A DNA stretch of 64,000 bases from Albophoma yamanashiensis (Eukaryota; Ascomycota; Sordariomycetes; Hypocreales; Ophiocordycipitaceae): NCBI GenBank assembly GCA_001600555.1, contig BCKH01000005.1, forward strand, positions 3,100,001 through 3,164,000, written 5' to 3'. Positions 23,646 through 33,045 of the stretch are shown here, piece after piece (the stretch's first letter is position 1; each line of letters begins with the position of its first letter). A program made the translations under genes and the position numbers. The notes under the pieces were generated by a model, which did no database searches, was not told the origin of the DNA, and saw only the letters and a program-made list of their open reading frames with translations.

Positions 23646-25330
23646 TCGGGCTTGCGAACGAGCATCGAAGAGGTAATTCCGACGGCATTACTTGGGTCAA
23701 GACTATATGATGGTTTCCGATGACAGCATCTTGGGGTAGGAGTCACATGAGTTAGATGAAGAGCGAACGGGCTTTCTAGTTAAGTTTTCATTTATTTTAT
23801 CTTGCAGCATGCACGGGCATTTCAAGCACATGGGTTCCATCGGTGGTGCACAATCAGATCCTGCCAAATTCCCCGAGTCGCAGACGAACAGAATCCAGCT
23901 GATACAGCCGTGAAAGCGTATCGTCGCCATCTTTTTTGATTCTCTATGGACTTCAGCGCTGGCGGTTACATGTACTACAGAATGAATGGTCTCATGCGTG
24001 CAACATAGTGTGCAACACATTGAGGACAGACAGCGCCTCGGCAAGTACATCTTGAGTCAAACGCGTTCCGTACAGCTTATCCACCACTTTGATGCTGCGT
24101 GGTCGTTGTTTACAATCTGCCACGACAAAATTCAGTGGTGAAAGAAGACTCATGAGATAGCCTTTATCTTTCCTGAGTCCGCAAACTGGGGTCCCATGTT
24201 CGGCAGCTGAAGGCCTTCGGCCTTCTCAACGCCAAATTTCAGATACGGACTCTTACAAAGCAGGTCGCTCCTAACTATGATTTTGGAAGTTTCTTGGTCC
24301 TTGGCCATGACACTTTACAGTCGCATTTCCGCATTATAGACGTAGTAACTTAGATCGGCATCTTGTGTCGGCACCGCCAAGGTGCGCTTCAACCCAATCT
24401 AACCTTATCTTCAGTTGCATTCGCTTGCGCATCATATAATTCCCCTGTTATAAGCATGGAATCTCCCTTTGTTTGATATCAAAGGTTCAAAGTTGTCCCG
24501 CTAACTTCGCACATGTAACTGCTGATGGCTCAGTAGGATAACATGTACGCCATAACTTCAAATGGCATCCTAAACTGTGGCAGTCTTTTCGAGCCGAAAA
24601 GTGAGTGTCTCAACTCCAATCAGCTCACCTTTGGCTCTCGACATATGCAGTACAAATAAGACTTGTGGAGCAACTAAGTTGCAATCATGAGACACGTCAC
24701 AAGTACTCGTAAGATAGATCGCTATTGCATTTTGGGATCAGTTGGGCGTTTGTCATACGAGATGACGGAATGACATTGAAGCCTTGTTGGGTGCAAACGT
24801 ACGTAGCCTAGGTAGTTCATGGATCCCCCGGGTTCGGCCGCACCTGCGCCAGCCCCTTGTTTCTCCACCATTGCAGAGCAACACAGCAGAAGAGCCGCTT
24901 CAGCCCCCGTTGAATCAGCTGATAGCGGAGGGGGGTAATGTTGGGGCTGAAAGCCAGGGTTCCCATTTCGGCCTAAACAGCGTCCGCTTTCTCGTTGAGC
25001 GATGAGACTATTTACGCTGCGGGACGGCTAATTGGACAGTTCGCCTGTACATCCCTGGCAACGGCCATTAGACGAAATAGGAGGCAAGGCACAATGCCAC
25101 GCATCTCGTATAACTCGATTCCAGTTTGTGTGTCAGCCTCAGATTAATTTGCGAAAGTCAGAACGATTATAACCTGACGTAGCGCCATTGAGAAGTCTTG
25201 AAAATAATTAGACTCGTCCCAAAAACAACAAACTCATTCAACGAAAAGCATAGCGGCGCGCTGTTTCCAGTCGGCTCAGAATCTCACTGTGAACGGGTAG
25301 TGTGCGGGTTATCACTCAACTTCGCCCACC
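23646..25330. other. Gene-poor AT-richer stretch
   Basis: 1.7 kb with lower GC than most of the window and no open frame over about 115 codons. It contains a possible structured element at 24175-24252 (separate entry). A GC-rich island at about 24815-24990 stands out from its flanks. No transposase, terminal repeat or 5S/tRNA gene was recognised. Confidence 0.55.
24175..24252. other. Nested inverted repeats, possible structured RNA element
   Basis: Outer arms GAGTCCG (24175-24181) and CGGACTC (24246-24252) are perfect complements. Inside them GAAGGCC (24209-24215) and GGCCTTC (24219-24225) form a 7-bp stem over a TTC loop. The arrangement could fold as one domain in RNA or DNA. It lies far from any gene. 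Chance pairing of 7-mers is possible; no known RNA family was recognised. Confidence 0.3.
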
Positions 25331-26523
25331 ATGTCTCTGTACAGGCCCATCTCTCCGAGGTACCCCATTCCCATAGCTAACTTCCACCCGCAAGCCCTCT
25401 CAAGGCCAAAGTGGCCATCCGGGAGCTCTGGACCAAGGAGGACGCCGCAACGCGCAAGGCGATCAAGTCCCTGCAAGATATCCTGGGACGTGACGTGCAC
25501 TGCGAGCCAGAGTGGCAGATGCTCAATGAAGTGCTCCTCCCTGCCTATCCGGACGACAGCAGTGCTGTTGTATCAGCCGTGGCGTCCTTCGTGCAGGCGT
25601 GGTGTCTTGGCGTGTCAGAGCTCTTGGAGGACGACGACGATGGTGAGGCCTGGGGCGAGACCCTTCTCGAGGCCATGAAGAAGACGCCCAGCGGAACCCT
25701 GAAGCTGATACTGGAGGTGAGCCAACCGAGTCTCTACGGTTACGTCTACAGATACGGGGAGTTTGGTGTGCTGACTGCTGGGCATTGCCTGCAAGACCAC
25801 CAACTCCAGCATTCCTTCGACTTCCTGGGACACGTCCAAAAACGGCTTCGTCCTCCGTCTCCCCGCAAAGAACCCTCCCGATGATCCTCTCATGTTTGTC
25901 GCAAACTTCCGTTCCCAAGCCCATGCCACCTTCACGGACCCCGTGTCGTCCACTGATGCCGCCGATCCCGATGGCTGGGCAGATGTCGTTGTTACTGCAA
26001 CTAAACCAACCTTGGAGCCGGAAGGGCCAACGGCCTATCTCCCCACTGTAGCCTCTCTTCCCCAGCCCGACAAGCTGTTTCTCCGCCCGCCGTATCATCT
26101 GCTGGTCTACTCCCGGGGAATGGACGAGATTGAAATCCAGAGCAGTCACAGCCCGTCATTGAACCTCCTGTCGGGGTATCTAAAGAAGTGGTGCCGAACC
26201 AACGCCCGACGCACCGACAAGGTAAGAGCATCGGCCGCCGTGCGCTCTGAGCGCATAGTGGATGAAGCCTGCGATCGGTGCTGATGTTTTCTTTCTTGCA
26301 GCGCGAATTAGTAGAGATTACCTTGCACCAGAGCCCCTTCGGACTTGCGCCAACCCACGACTCTCTCACGCTCGAGATTCCCGACTTTCGTCACGGAGAC
26401 AAGCCTGGGCTGTCCTTGCCACTGGTGTTTCATCTCGTAGAGAACGTGTTGGGGTACCGACAGGTGCGGGCCGACGGCTCGTGCTGGCAGTTCAGAAGGG
26501 ACTCCCCGCTAAAGGATCTCTGA
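25331..26523 (+). CDS. Unrecognised conserved-looking fungal protein
   Basis: Four exons in my model: 25331-25359, 25395-25716, 25796-26221 and 26302-26523, giving 332 residues. I do not recognise the family. The first part is helical and charged (KVAIRELWTKEDAATRK) with an acidic patch (LLEDDDDGEAW). The middle has SWDTSKNGFVLRLPAKNP and RPPYHLLVYSRGMDEIEIQS; the end has a basic stretch (YLKKWCRTNARRTDKRE) and LVFHLVENVLGYRQ. There is no signal peptide or membrane span. The last two introns (25717-25795, 26222-26301) are ordinary. The first would be only 35 nt, very short for a fungus, but the downstream frame has no ATG before 25518 and a stop lies at 25378, so some upstream exon is required. 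The gene is likely real because splicing keeps long open frames in phase; the 5' end is uncertain. Confidence 0.6.
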
Positions 26524-26545
26524 CCGGTTCGGGGATCCTCTCATG

Positions 26546-26554
26546 TACGGAGTA
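26546..26554 (+). repeat. TACGGAGTA 9-mer copy
   Basis: Exact copy of the recurrent 9-mer, just 3' of the unrecognised gene that ends at 26523. Confidence 0.6.
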
Positions 26555-27198
26555 GCTTGAGGCATTATTGAAGCTTGTTGCAACCCTCTCGGGGCTGCGA
26601 ACCTGCACGGACCTGGACACTTAGAACGGAGAACCTCCGAGTCCACCCACGCAGGCATGGGGCGTAGTCTCATGGTGGCGCTGACAGGGGAGGAATTCGG
26701 GCCTTTGAAAGCCCTTGCCGAGATCATGGAGAGCCTTACATCATTCGTGGCGAACGCCTGGCACTCGATTGCTCTTGCGAAGGGCTCTCGTGTGCACCAC
26801 CAGAGCGTGCTCGTGTGCCCATGTTAGATGTTTCCTGAGAGAAGCACTCCTAGTGTATTAGAAGGTAACTTGATCTGGTTGTATGAGAGAGCCCTGTCAA
26901 CCACTGCTGGGCGTTTTCCAGCTCTTGTGTGACAACGCCAATACGTGTACTTGCAAGAATAGCACGAACGCACATGTTTCTGGCCCTGGTAGAAGACAAA
27001 GGCAGCAACCAGGAGGCTATACCTCTTCATGCCGAATTAAGGAAGGAGAGGGATCTAGCCGCCAACGCATCTCGGGTTCGGCCGTCCGGGTCGGGGCAGT
27101 GTACGGATACATCATCGTCGGCTCTGTGGCCCGTAGATCGACGGACGAGGTTACGTCGCTGCAGGATTAGGTTTCACCTCCCCTGTCTAGCTGTTCGT

Positions 27199-27234
27199 GG
27201 GGTTGCGGGGGGATTGCGGGGGGGCTTGCGGGGG
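27199..27234 (+). other. G-quadruplex motif
   Basis: Four guanine runs of 4, 6, 7 and 5 bases (27199-27202, 27207-27212, 27218-27224, 27230-27234) separated by loops of 4-5 bases (TTGC, ATTGC, CTTGC). This fits the classical G4 pattern on the plus strand, and the loops are near-repeats of each other. Confidence 0.75.
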
Positions 27235-27242
27235 ACCTGGAT

Positions 27243-27262
27243 GCCCAGGCGGCTGCCTGGGC
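27243..27262. repeat. Perfect 8-bp inverted repeat
   Basis: GCCCAGGC (27243-27250), a 4-nt GGCT loop, then GCCTGGGC (27255-27262). It lies 8 bp after the G-quadruplex motif and about 700 bp upstream of the cutinase. Confidence 0.75.
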
Positions 27263-27842
27263 GCAGCCGTTCCCGGCATCTTTGCGAAAGGCCGTCTTGT
27301 CTGGATGAAACCTCGCGCCCTTCCAAGTTCAGGCACTCGACCGCTTCGGGGAAGTCCGGCAAGGACGGCGCCCCAACTGCGCCCTCATCACACGTGAACA
27401 TCCACGTCCACCAGGCCAGGAACCTTGAATCCGCCGACAACTCCCCGCGCCGCCATCGCCAACCACCCTGAGCAACCACGGAGCTGTTACCGCTTTGGAC
27501 GATTCCCCTCGGCAAAGTTCCTGGGTACGTAGTCCACGTGGACGCCGCCGCCCACCCAGAAGTTGGCCCGCGGAGCCCCATTTGCCTCGCAGGATGCCGA
27601 TCTCCCGGCGCCTAGAGTCGGGCTTTCGACGCCGGCACCACAAACGTCTTTCAAGTAGGAATGTTTCTATTTCTTAGCGTGGTAAGGATAGTAGGAAGCG
27701 GCAAGAGACCGAGGTTGACTGGCGACACTAATAGCTGTCGGCCTCGGCTTGGCACCAACATTGACGAAAGCGGACGATTCAGTCTATGATTTGCAAATGT
27801 CGAGCATGTGCTTCTGGAGCCATTGTCTGCAAACGCCTGACT

Positions 27843-27850
27843 ATATAAAA
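27843..27850 (+). promoter_or_regulatory. TATA box of the cutinase gene
   Basis: TATATAAA. A start of transcription 30-40 bp downstream would fall at about 27875-27890. The in-frame ATG at 27880 would then be at the 5' end, supporting translation from the ATG at 27967 that begins the signal peptide. Confidence 0.6.
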
Positions 27851-27966
27851 AGGCAAGTAATAACATAAATTCATCTACCATGCAAGCAAGCTTGTGGACT
27901 ACCGCAATCGCGACTCTTCCTCAGCGTGTCTTGCCCGTGTCACTAGTCGAAGAACTCAAGCTCACA

Positions 27967-28779
27967 ATGCGCTCCTTCGCCCTGCTTTCCGTCGCCCTCT
28001 CCGGGCTCGCCCTCGCGCTTCCATCACCGAAGCCTGAGGAGCTCGATCCCCGTAACTGGCCGTCCGTCACCTCGTTCCTATCCAAAGTGATTGCCCTGTT
28101 CCCCGCGAATGTGCTGGTGAAGGATGCCTGCGGCCTGATCACGGGAGGCGAGGACCTTATTGGAGCCATGTTCGACATTCCAGCCACACAGAACAGTGGG
28201 TGCGGCGATGTCACTGTTCTATTTGCTCGTGGCACTTGTGATTCGGGAAACGTCGGGGTGCTCACTGGACCCTGGTTCTTCAAGGCGCTTGAATCGGCCC
28301 TCGCACCGACAGGCAAGTCGCTGGGCGTCCAAGGCTTGGAGTACCCGGCCAGTGTAGAAGGGTACTTGACAGGGTCTCATGGTCCTGGACAAGACTTGTT
28401 GGTCTTCCTGGCTTTTCCGCATGTGTCAAAGAGATTGTGTGCTGACTTGTCCACGCAAAGTGCCAACCTGATACGAAATACGGTCGCCCAGTGTCCCGAC
28501 ACCAAGCTCGTTCTGGGAGGCTACTCCCAGGGTGGTATGGTCGTCCATAATGCCGCCTCCGACTTGGACGCCGATACCATGTCGAAGGTCAGCGCCGTTG
28601 TCATCTTCGGGGACCCATACTCGAAGCAGGCCGTTGCCAACATCGACCAGTCCCGAGTCAAGGTCATCTGCCACGCAGGAGACAATATTTGCGAGAACGG
28701 ACCCATCATCTTGCCGCAGCATCTAGACTACGCTGAGGACGCCGGTGCCGCGGCAAGTTTCGTCATGACAAAGATCTAA
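27967..28779 (+). CDS. Secreted cutinase (alpha/beta hydrolase)
   Basis: An intron-free frame of 270 residues. The signal peptide is MRSFALLSVALSGLALALPS. The mature enzyme has the cutinase core: CGDVTVLFARGTCDSGNVG near residue 79, QGLEYPASVEGYLTG near 122, the nucleophile motif GGYSQGG (Ser187), the Asp239 loop HAGDNICENG with its cysteine, and His252 in PQHLDYAED. These form the expected Ser-Asp-His triad. Cutinases hydrolyse plant cutin and related polyesters outside the cell. Compared with the usual 200-230 residues it has a longer N-terminal segment and about 20 extra residues (roughly 138-165, GPGQDLLVFLAFPHVSKRL) that could be a retained or unrecognised intron, although the frame stays open. 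The ATG at 27880 is in frame but would mask the signal peptide. Confidence 0.9.
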   Translation: MRSFALLSVALSGLALALPSPKPEELDPRNWPSVTSFLSKVIALFPANVLVKDACGLITGGEDLIGAMFDIPATQNSGCGDVTVLFARGTCDSGNVGVLTGPWFFKALESALAPTGKSLGVQGLEYPASVEGYLTGSHGPGQDLLVFLAFPHVSKRLCADLSTQSANLIRNTVAQCPDTKLVLGGYSQGGMVVHNAASDLDADTMSKVSAVVIFGDPYSKQAVANIDQSRVKVICHAGDNICENGPIILPQHLDYAEDAGAAASFVMTKI

Positions 28780-29418
28780 CAGCAAAGCCATGCCAGGGTC
28801 GGGTCATTGCCTCGACCCAGACACCACACATTTCGAGCATGAAGGAAGGGAACTCTGCATTTCAGCAAGGATATAAGCGTTCAAAAAGGGAATGATGTCA
28901 CGATGTTTCTTCTTTTGTGCGAGCTGGCGACCGGATCTTGCTTAGGTGCCTATGCTCCGTCTCATCTTTCACCGGTTCCCAGTAACAGGATGGCAGTAGG
29001 GGCATGCGGTCTCTGCGCGATGGCATGCCACATGGGGGAGAGAGGCCGCGAACTTAGGTGTTCATTAAAAGCAATTGAGTTCACGAAATCAGCCTTTTCC
29101 CTCCCAAATAATCGGCGTGCTTGCTTGTTGAGATGTATGGTTTTCAGTGACAACAAGACAAAGTGAATCAGAGTTGTTGACGATGCCGCCAATCGATCGA
29201 AGTTAGGGATGGTCTCTTGGCGCCCTCGTGCCAAACCAGGTAGTCGTAGCACTGGAACCTAACTTGGCAGCAGCGCCCCTCCAACGACCCCTGCCACGGC
29301 ACCCCACTCAGGCGGGCGCTTTGCCTTACCCGAAAAACCCCAGGCATTCACGCGCCCGCCGTGGCTTTCGACATTCCCGTTCCTTCATTCGGGGCCGAGA
29401 TTGGATGAATCCCCCGCC
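28780..29418. other. Intergenic region
   Basis: 3' flank of the cutinase and promoter of the next small gene. Open frames are short. Nothing recognised. Confidence 0.6.
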
Positions 29419-29976
29419 ATGAGCGAACGACCTCGACGGCCCGAGCATGGCGTCCAGTCGTCCAGGGGCGCCGCCGCCGGGGTGCGCCCCAACCTCTTCC
29501 GCAGCCAGCTGACGCGCCGGCCTACCGCAAGCTCCTCCAACTCGGCCGAGACGATGCGTCTCGATGTCGACGTGCTATCCGACTCGTCCGAGATTGTCGT
29601 CCGCAACCAGCAGGGCGAGATTGAGCTGGGCGACCCGCCGACGCCCGTTCTGGAGGAACAGGACGAGCAAGCCGAGGATCGCCAAGAGTCTGAGAGTAAG
29701 CCTGCGGCCGTCAATCTGACTGTTCTGCCTGTCGAAACTGACACCTTGTAGAGGAGAGGCAGCGCTTAGCGGAAGCCGTAAAGCATCACACAGTCAATCA
29801 CAGCTCTGTGCCAGACCAGCCAGAAGGTGAACTGCATTCCCGCGCGAGCACATGGAGATTAGGCTGACGGTGGCAAAGAACTTCTCGAAGCTGTGCGCGC
29901 AGACCTGCGGGCCAAGGTGAGCGCGCTCGCCGAGGACAATTGGATGTTCGAAGCAGAGGAGCACACTCGCGGATGA
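29419..29976 (+). CDS. Small unrecognised charged protein
   Basis: Three exons (29419-29695, 29752-29826, 29879-29976) give 149 residues. The N-terminus is basic and Ser/Arg-rich (MSERPRRPEHGVQSSRG), followed by an acidic middle (LDVDVLSDSSEIVV; VLEEQDEQAEDRQESE). The C-terminus is a helical stretch built by the last splice (PEE-LLEAVRADLRAKVS, then LAEDNWMFEAEEHTRG). There is no signal peptide or membrane span. Both introns have good GT-AG ends, and the second has a GCTGAC branch site 10 nt before its acceptor. I do not recognise the family. The gene ends 78 bp from the convergent GET4 stop. Confidence 0.55.
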
Positions 29977-30054
29977 AATTCCCTACGAAAGGCTCCTTGT
30001 CTAACAGTTCCCTGGTATCTCTATGATACATTCATTCATGAGCCTCATCAACGC

Positions 30055-31096
30055 CTAATCTAGACCAGCGGCGGCCGGGGCACCCAGGCCTCGTCTTTGC
30101 GCCTGCTGCGGCTGGCCACCTCCGCCACCAAACAGGCCGCTCATCATATCCATCAACGGGTTGCTCTGCCGCGGCTTGGTAATGCCAAAGTACATTTCGG
30201 CGATCATCTCCAGCGGCTCCGACCACGCCTCGGTCTCGACAAGCTGCGTCGCGTACTTGGACACGAGTCCCTTGTACACCTCGGGCGCGCCACGCTGGAT
30301 AGCCAGGAGGAGCAGACCAAGAAAGTTGAGCAGTGGAAGGCTGGGGAAGACGCGAATGTCGCAGCTAGCGCTGGACACATCCTGCACGCCAAGATCCGCG
30401 CTATCGCTGCTGAGGGCGCTGGTGAAGAGACGGTAGCAGGTATTTGCGGCGCGGACGTTGCCGACGAGGAGGTATGGGAGGATGGCCCGCGCGGCGTAGT
30501 GCGGCGCCAGATGGGCGTCTCCCTCCTTGTACCACGCATATTCCATCTTGAGAAGAACCTCGGGAGAATCCTTTGTCCCTAGCAGCAAGTGTCGTTCCGC
30601 TTCGTATGTGTCGTGTTCCTCGGCGTAGAGCGATCCAGCAACGTGGTGAAGCTCCGGGTCGCCAGCGGGATACTCGCCAAACTTGGCCGACCACCTAGCA
30701 GCACGCTCCAGTCAGCATTCCTCGCCGTCGAGTTCCGCGGCACGCATCATGTCCTCACCCCATCATCTCCGTGATGAATCTCTTCCGCGTGGGCTCCTCC
30801 CCGTCAAACAGCCGCAGGCACGTCAGCAGCCGGCCTTTGCTCGCCGAGTCGGGCCGCAGCTCGGCCTGCTTGTACACATCCACCATCATGACGCACAGGT
30901 CGCCGCCGCTGCCGCCCTGTCCGGCCTTGAGCAGCGACTGCGCTACATTGGCGAGGATGTCGACGGCGGCGTCCCAGTTCTTGGTCTTGATGTACCGCGA
31001 GGCGGCGACGCGCGTCTGCTGCTGGGCCTCGTAGTAGTCGCCGTCGGAGATCTTCTCCTGAAGCCGGGTGACGATGCGGTCGACCTTGCTCGCCAT
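30055..31096 (-). CDS. GET4: Golgi-to-ER traffic protein GET4 (tail-anchored protein pathway)
   Basis: Two exons (31096-30759, 30694-30055) give 325 residues. The N-terminus MASKVDRIVTRLQEKISDGDYYEAQQQTRV is the classic Get4 start, followed by alpha-helical repeats (RYIKTKNWDAAVDILANVAQ; QAELRPDSASKGRLLTCLR). The intron 30758-30695 joins EMMG to WSAKFGEYPAGDPELHHVAG, a conserved Get4 block. Later parts include LLKMEYAWYKEGDAHLAPHY and LPLLNFLGLLLLAIQRGAPEVY. The glycine-rich C-terminus ends in LFGGGGGQPQQ. Get4 with Get5 hands tail-anchored proteins from Sgt2 to the Get3 ATPase in the cytosol. The length is normal. Confidence 0.93.
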
Positions 31097-31716
31097 GGCG
31101 TCGAACGGCGTGGGGACAATGGGGGAGGGGGGACGGAGCGTTGTGTGGTGATGCTATCGATGATGGATGATGTGCCAGGTGCCTGGAGCTAGAGGTTTGG
31201 TGGGGGGTCGTCGGCTGGCTGGCGGTGGCACGGTGGGGCTGGGCAGCTGTGGATTTGGCTGCACGAGCCCGAATTCGTATGAGTGGAGTTTTCAAGATTC
31301 TCAGATCTCCTACCTACTTGCATGGTTTCTTCAACGAACCCAGGTTTCCTCGAGATTCATGTTCAAAACAGTCTGCGGCAAAGTTGGCGAGCGGCAGTAT
31401 CTGCTTCTTCCTTTTCTCTGTGCACGAGGCCCTTCAGCACATACTGCCAATTTACAGCTCCCTTGAACGGCACGTCCTGCGACTGCGAAAATGTTGCAAA
31501 CGAGCCTTTGAATCGTGCAGAGAAGACGAGGCTGGCAACACACACAAGAACAGATCTTTAGCAATCGCAGTGTGGGAAAACACTTTATCTTCCCTTGGAA
31601 GTGTTGCACGAACCAGTTTCAGTGGTTGTCGTGCAAGTACACTTCCTTCTCGGCGAAGCTCACCGGTGGGTGTGAACCTATGTAAGCCCAAATAGTGGTC
31701 CGATTACATCACCACA
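31097..31716. other. Intergenic region: GET4 promoter and tRNA 5' flank
   Basis: About 0.6 kb. Open frames on both strands are short and mutually overlapping. No gene recognised. Confidence 0.6.
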
Positions 31717-31788
31717 GCGCGGATAGTGTAGCGGTTAGCATACATGCTTCCCAAGCATGTGACCCGGGTTCGAGTCCCGGTTCGCGCA
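31717..31788 (+). tRNA. tRNA-Gly (anticodon CCC)
   Basis: A 72-nt cloverleaf without intron. The acceptor stem GCGCGGA pairs with TTCGCGC with one G-T; discriminator A at 31788. The anticodon stem CATGC/GCATG encloses loop TTCCCAA, giving anticodon CCC at 31750-31752, which reads GGG glycine codons. The T arm is CCGGG-TTCGAGT-CCCGG, containing a perfect B box. The variable loop is 4 nt. The D arm GTGT/GCAT is weaker but pairs with G-T wobbles. Confidence 0.96.
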
Positions 31789-31802
31789 TTTGGAGATTAT
31801 TC

Positions 31803-31818
31803 TTTTGTCTTTCTTTTT
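31803..31818 (+). terminator. RNA polymerase III T-run terminator
   Basis: T4 (31803-31806) and T5 (31814-31818) runs begin 15 nt after the tRNA-Gly 3' end, as expected for polymerase III termination. Confidence 0.75.
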
Positions 31819-32197
31819 GAATCGCGAGCACGTAAAGCACTACTTGGCATTCTTTTTGCCCATTTCATTCTCGTTTCAACTCTGTGGCTGAAATCTTTGC
31901 GACGAACCGACTTCCAGACGGTCCCTTTGTGCTACCTTGCTCCGTCAGGACATATGCACGAAACATCGTCACCCTTCAGCCTGCCATCCCATACATACAT
32001 GGGGAAGATACCGTTTCAATGGTAATTACATATGCTTATATACCGTCAATGCCAGTCATCCGTTGCGCCTTTATGCCACTACTTGTTGATCTTTTGAACG
32101 TAGAGCGTCCCCCAAGGCCATGGACAGACCCAAGCGTTCCATCGCCGTAATGTTTCCTGTCACCGAGACTGAACTCCCATACTTGAACGCCGACTCA
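31819..32197. other. Intergenic region between tRNA-Gly and POM34
   Basis: AT-rich, containing TATATAC-like stretches. No gene recognised. Confidence 0.6.
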
Positions 32198-33045
32198 TCA
32201 GTGCAGCCATGCGCCCCCGGATGAGCGCCTTCCCTTCTCATAAAGCCATTTGCTGTTGAGCCCCACGCTCGTCCGCTTCCCTCCGGACGGGCTCGGCGAA
32301 CTAGGCGACGCAGCGTCCGGGAACAAATTCGCAGAGGTGCTCGCTCCGAAAGGGCTTGTGGAACCAAACGATGACCTCCGATCATTGCCCAGACCACCGA
32401 AGCTCTTTTGGAGCATCGGGCTTCCAGCAGGTGAATACCGCGACGGAGACGCGCCCAAGGAGTCATGGAGCGCCGGGCTGCCCCGGCCAGACAATGGAGA
32501 ACTGTTGTAGCTTCCCCTGCTGCCTACAGAGCCCGCTATCGATGGTGTGCGCGAGTATCGTGGAGGTGTGCTGTATTTCGCGTCGGCACTGGGAGGCGCT
32601 GAGGAAGGTGGAAGGCCCAGCAGCTTGCGTTGTGTCGCCGTCAAGGGAATGTCGGAGAGGTCGTCACTCGCACGGAAAAGGGGCAGGCAGGCTGTGCCGA
32701 TCTGGATGAACGGCACCAGCTGAATGGCAAACCATGCCCAGCTCAGATACGCGCGGGTGGTACTGGACAAACTGCGCGTCACGGTCAGCATAGCATCCTT
32801 CCACAGGCTGGCCGAGAGACTTCGCCATACATCTGAGGGTCCACCTTGAGCCGTACGATCAATTGGACCGACCACAAGACCAGCAGGGCAGCAGCGTTGT
32901 AAACTATCTGGCGTATGTTCTTCTCGGAGAAGGTCGTCGCATTCCGCCGCCGCGTGATCTCGTCAAGTCGAGGGTGTCTCCAGGTGCCGGGGCTGTCGGT
33001 GGCTGGCGACGCCTTTACGGGCGTCGACTGGACCGGTGTGGACAT
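32198..33045 (-). CDS. POM34: Nuclear pore membrane protein POM34
   Basis: Two exons (33045-32831, 32771-32198) give 262 residues. The N-terminus is Thr/Ser/Pro-rich (MSTPVQSTPVKASPATDS) then basic (TRRRNATTFSEKN). The first span covers about residues 46-65 (IVYNAAALLVLWSVQLIVRL). The intron 32830-32772 has a GCTGAC branch site and joins VDPQ-ILSSTTRAYLSW, leading to a second span (about 80-104, WFAIQLVPFIQIGTACLPLF). A conserved patch DDLSDIPLTATQRKLLGLPP follows, then a long Ser/Pro/Gly tail with FG-type spacing (SFGGLG, SFGSTSPFGAS). Pom34 is one of the integral proteins anchoring the fungal nuclear pore ring. Topology and the IPLTxxQRKLLGL motif make the call good. Without splicing the two halves lie in different frames. 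Confidence 0.85.

Larger units (their letters stand above)
26524..27966. other. Upstream region of the cutinase gene
   Basis: 1.4 kb. It begins with an exact TACGGAGTA (26546-26554) only 23 bp after the previous stop codon. It contains a G-quadruplex motif and a perfect palindrome (27199-27262) and a TATA box (27843-27850), listed separately. A minus-strand open frame (27581-27174) has some protein-like stretches but no recognisable domain. Confidence 0.55.

Noticed and set aside
23646..25330. Transposon or repeat-induced-mutation relic
   Set aside because: Lower GC than its surroundings, but no terminal repeats, transposase-like frames or strong TpA excess are visible by eye. It stays unexplained rather than called mobile.
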